DNA from: Prorocentrum cordatum
Lineage: Eukaryota; Sar; Dinophyceae; Prorocentrales; Prorocentraceae
DNA: 30,000 bases
NCBI GenBank assembly: GCA_963575745.1
Contig: CAUYUJ010003934.1
Location: forward strand, 42,501 to 72,500
Direction of reading: 5' to 3'
The stretch's first letter is position 1; the number at the start of each line of letters is the position of its first letter. The notes under the pieces were generated by a model that had not been told where the DNA came from, made no database searches, and saw only the letters and a list, made by a program, of their open reading frames with translations. A program made the translations under genes and the position numbers. Of this stretch, positions 29,310 to 30,000 are shown piece by piece.

Positions 29310-29575
29310 CGTGAACCCTTTGCATTTTGTCTGAACAACGAATGTGCGCGGCGCTAGGGCGAGAGCCACATTTTGAAGAGGAGCCGTCCTCAATCCGTGA
29401 AACTCTTGCCATAAAGCGAATGTGCACGGCGCTAAGGCGAGCGCCACATTTTGAAGACGATTCGCCTTCAACCCGTGAAACTTTTGCAAGTTTTTGTAAC
29501 ACATGTGCACGGTGCTAAGTCGAGAGTCGCATGTTGAAAACGGCCCGCCCTCCAACTGTGAAGCTGTTGTCATAT
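29310..29575. repeat. 78-83 bp tandem repeat
   Basis: AATGTGCGCGGCGCTAGGGC at 29341 recurs at 29419 (AATGTGCACGGCGCTAAGGC) and 29502 (CATGTGCACGGTGCTAAGTC). Each is followed by a CACATTTTGAAGA-like and a CCGTGAAAC-like segment. A partial copy precedes at about 29310 (AATCCGTGAACCC). Confidence 0.85.
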
Positions 29576-29679
29576 TTGAAGCTTCAGGGTCATAAATGGT
29601 GAGGGAATCTCAGGGGACACGTTCGGCCCGCCCTAAAAACGGGCCTCGGGGTGCGACATGGTGGAGGTATCTATAAGGA

Positions 29680-29957
29680 ATGGAGGAGGAGAAGGAGGAG
29701 GAGGAGTAGGAGGAGCAGGGGGAGGAGGAGGAGGAGGAGGAGGAGGAGGAGGAGGAGGAGGAGGAGGAGGAGGAGGAGGAGGAGGAGGATGAGGAGGGGG
29801 AAGGAGGAGAATAATTAGTAGCAGGAGGAAAAACAGGGAGGAGGAGGAGGAGGAGAGAGGAAGGAGGAGGAGGGAGGAGGAGGAGAGGAAGGAGGAGGAG
29901 GAGGAGGAGGTGCAGGAGGGGAAGGACGAGCAGGAGGAGGAGGAGGAGGAGGAGGAG
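29680..29957. repeat. GGA purine tract at right edge
   Basis: Long GGA/GAGG tract of the same kind as those in the array, interrupted near 29810 by ATAATTAGTAGC. The last 40 bases of the window are GC-rich and unassigned. Confidence 0.9.
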
Positions 29958-30000
29958 GGCACTGGTCGCCGCGCCCAGGCCCGAGCGGCCTCGGCGGCGT

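Overview
This window is almost certainly nuclear DNA of a dinoflagellate. The decisive evidence is a complete 22-nt dinoflagellate spliced-leader exon (DinoSL, core CCGTAGCCATTTTGGC) in the genomic DNA, at 3956-3977 and three more times. It sits at the 5' end of an mRNA-like segment that ends in A8 and is bounded by direct repeats. High GC, long GGA, CTCC and TCG tracts and a very low density of convincing coding sequence fit that assignment. I cannot name the species.

Layout. 1-1849 is left flank: a purine tract, a stretch of ordinary sequence with one weak exon candidate (571-843), and an AT-rich TATG/TACA low-complexity block. 1909-21830 is a head-to-tail array of four nearly identical units of 4885, 4988, 4986 and 5063 bp. 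Each unit holds, in order: a 14-bp minisatellite; a 75-bp GC-rich repeat; and three related modules (M1, M2, M3), each made of a conserved head of about 150 bp, a purine tract and a Leu-Gly-reading CTTGGGG minisatellite. The head of M2 is interrupted by a retroposed, spliced-leader-bearing mRNA copy that still encodes an intact 154-residue protein. M3 keeps the uninterrupted version of the same site. Outside the M3 purine tract, the length differences between units are fully explained by five small indels (51, 23, 21, 1 and 1 bp) plus one homopolymer step. The M3 purine tract itself differs greatly in length and sequence between units.

Right flank, 21831-30000: GC-rich DNA with a possible fragment of a repetitive coiled-coil ORF, an 89-bp direct repeat, a 700-bp TCG/CGT region and pyrimidine tracts. 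It also holds three copies of a 161-172 bp interspersed element (one flanked by perfect 13-bp direct repeats), a cluster of a GCCAGATTGG 10-mer, and a 200-bp foldback element with 5-bp target duplications. Further right are a diverged, inverted relative of the 14-bp minisatellite, an 80-bp tandem repeat and a terminal GGA tract.

The only gene I support with fair confidence is the four-copy retrogene for a small, probably secreted or surface-anchored, cysteine-containing protein of unknown function. The many long open frames elsewhere follow from repeats with periods divisible by three, or from low-complexity purine tracts. The likely history is: module triplication; retroposition of a trans-spliced mRNA into M2; amplification of the whole 5-kb segment through a junction with 3-bp microhomology; then at least one round of dimer-sized duplication or conversion.
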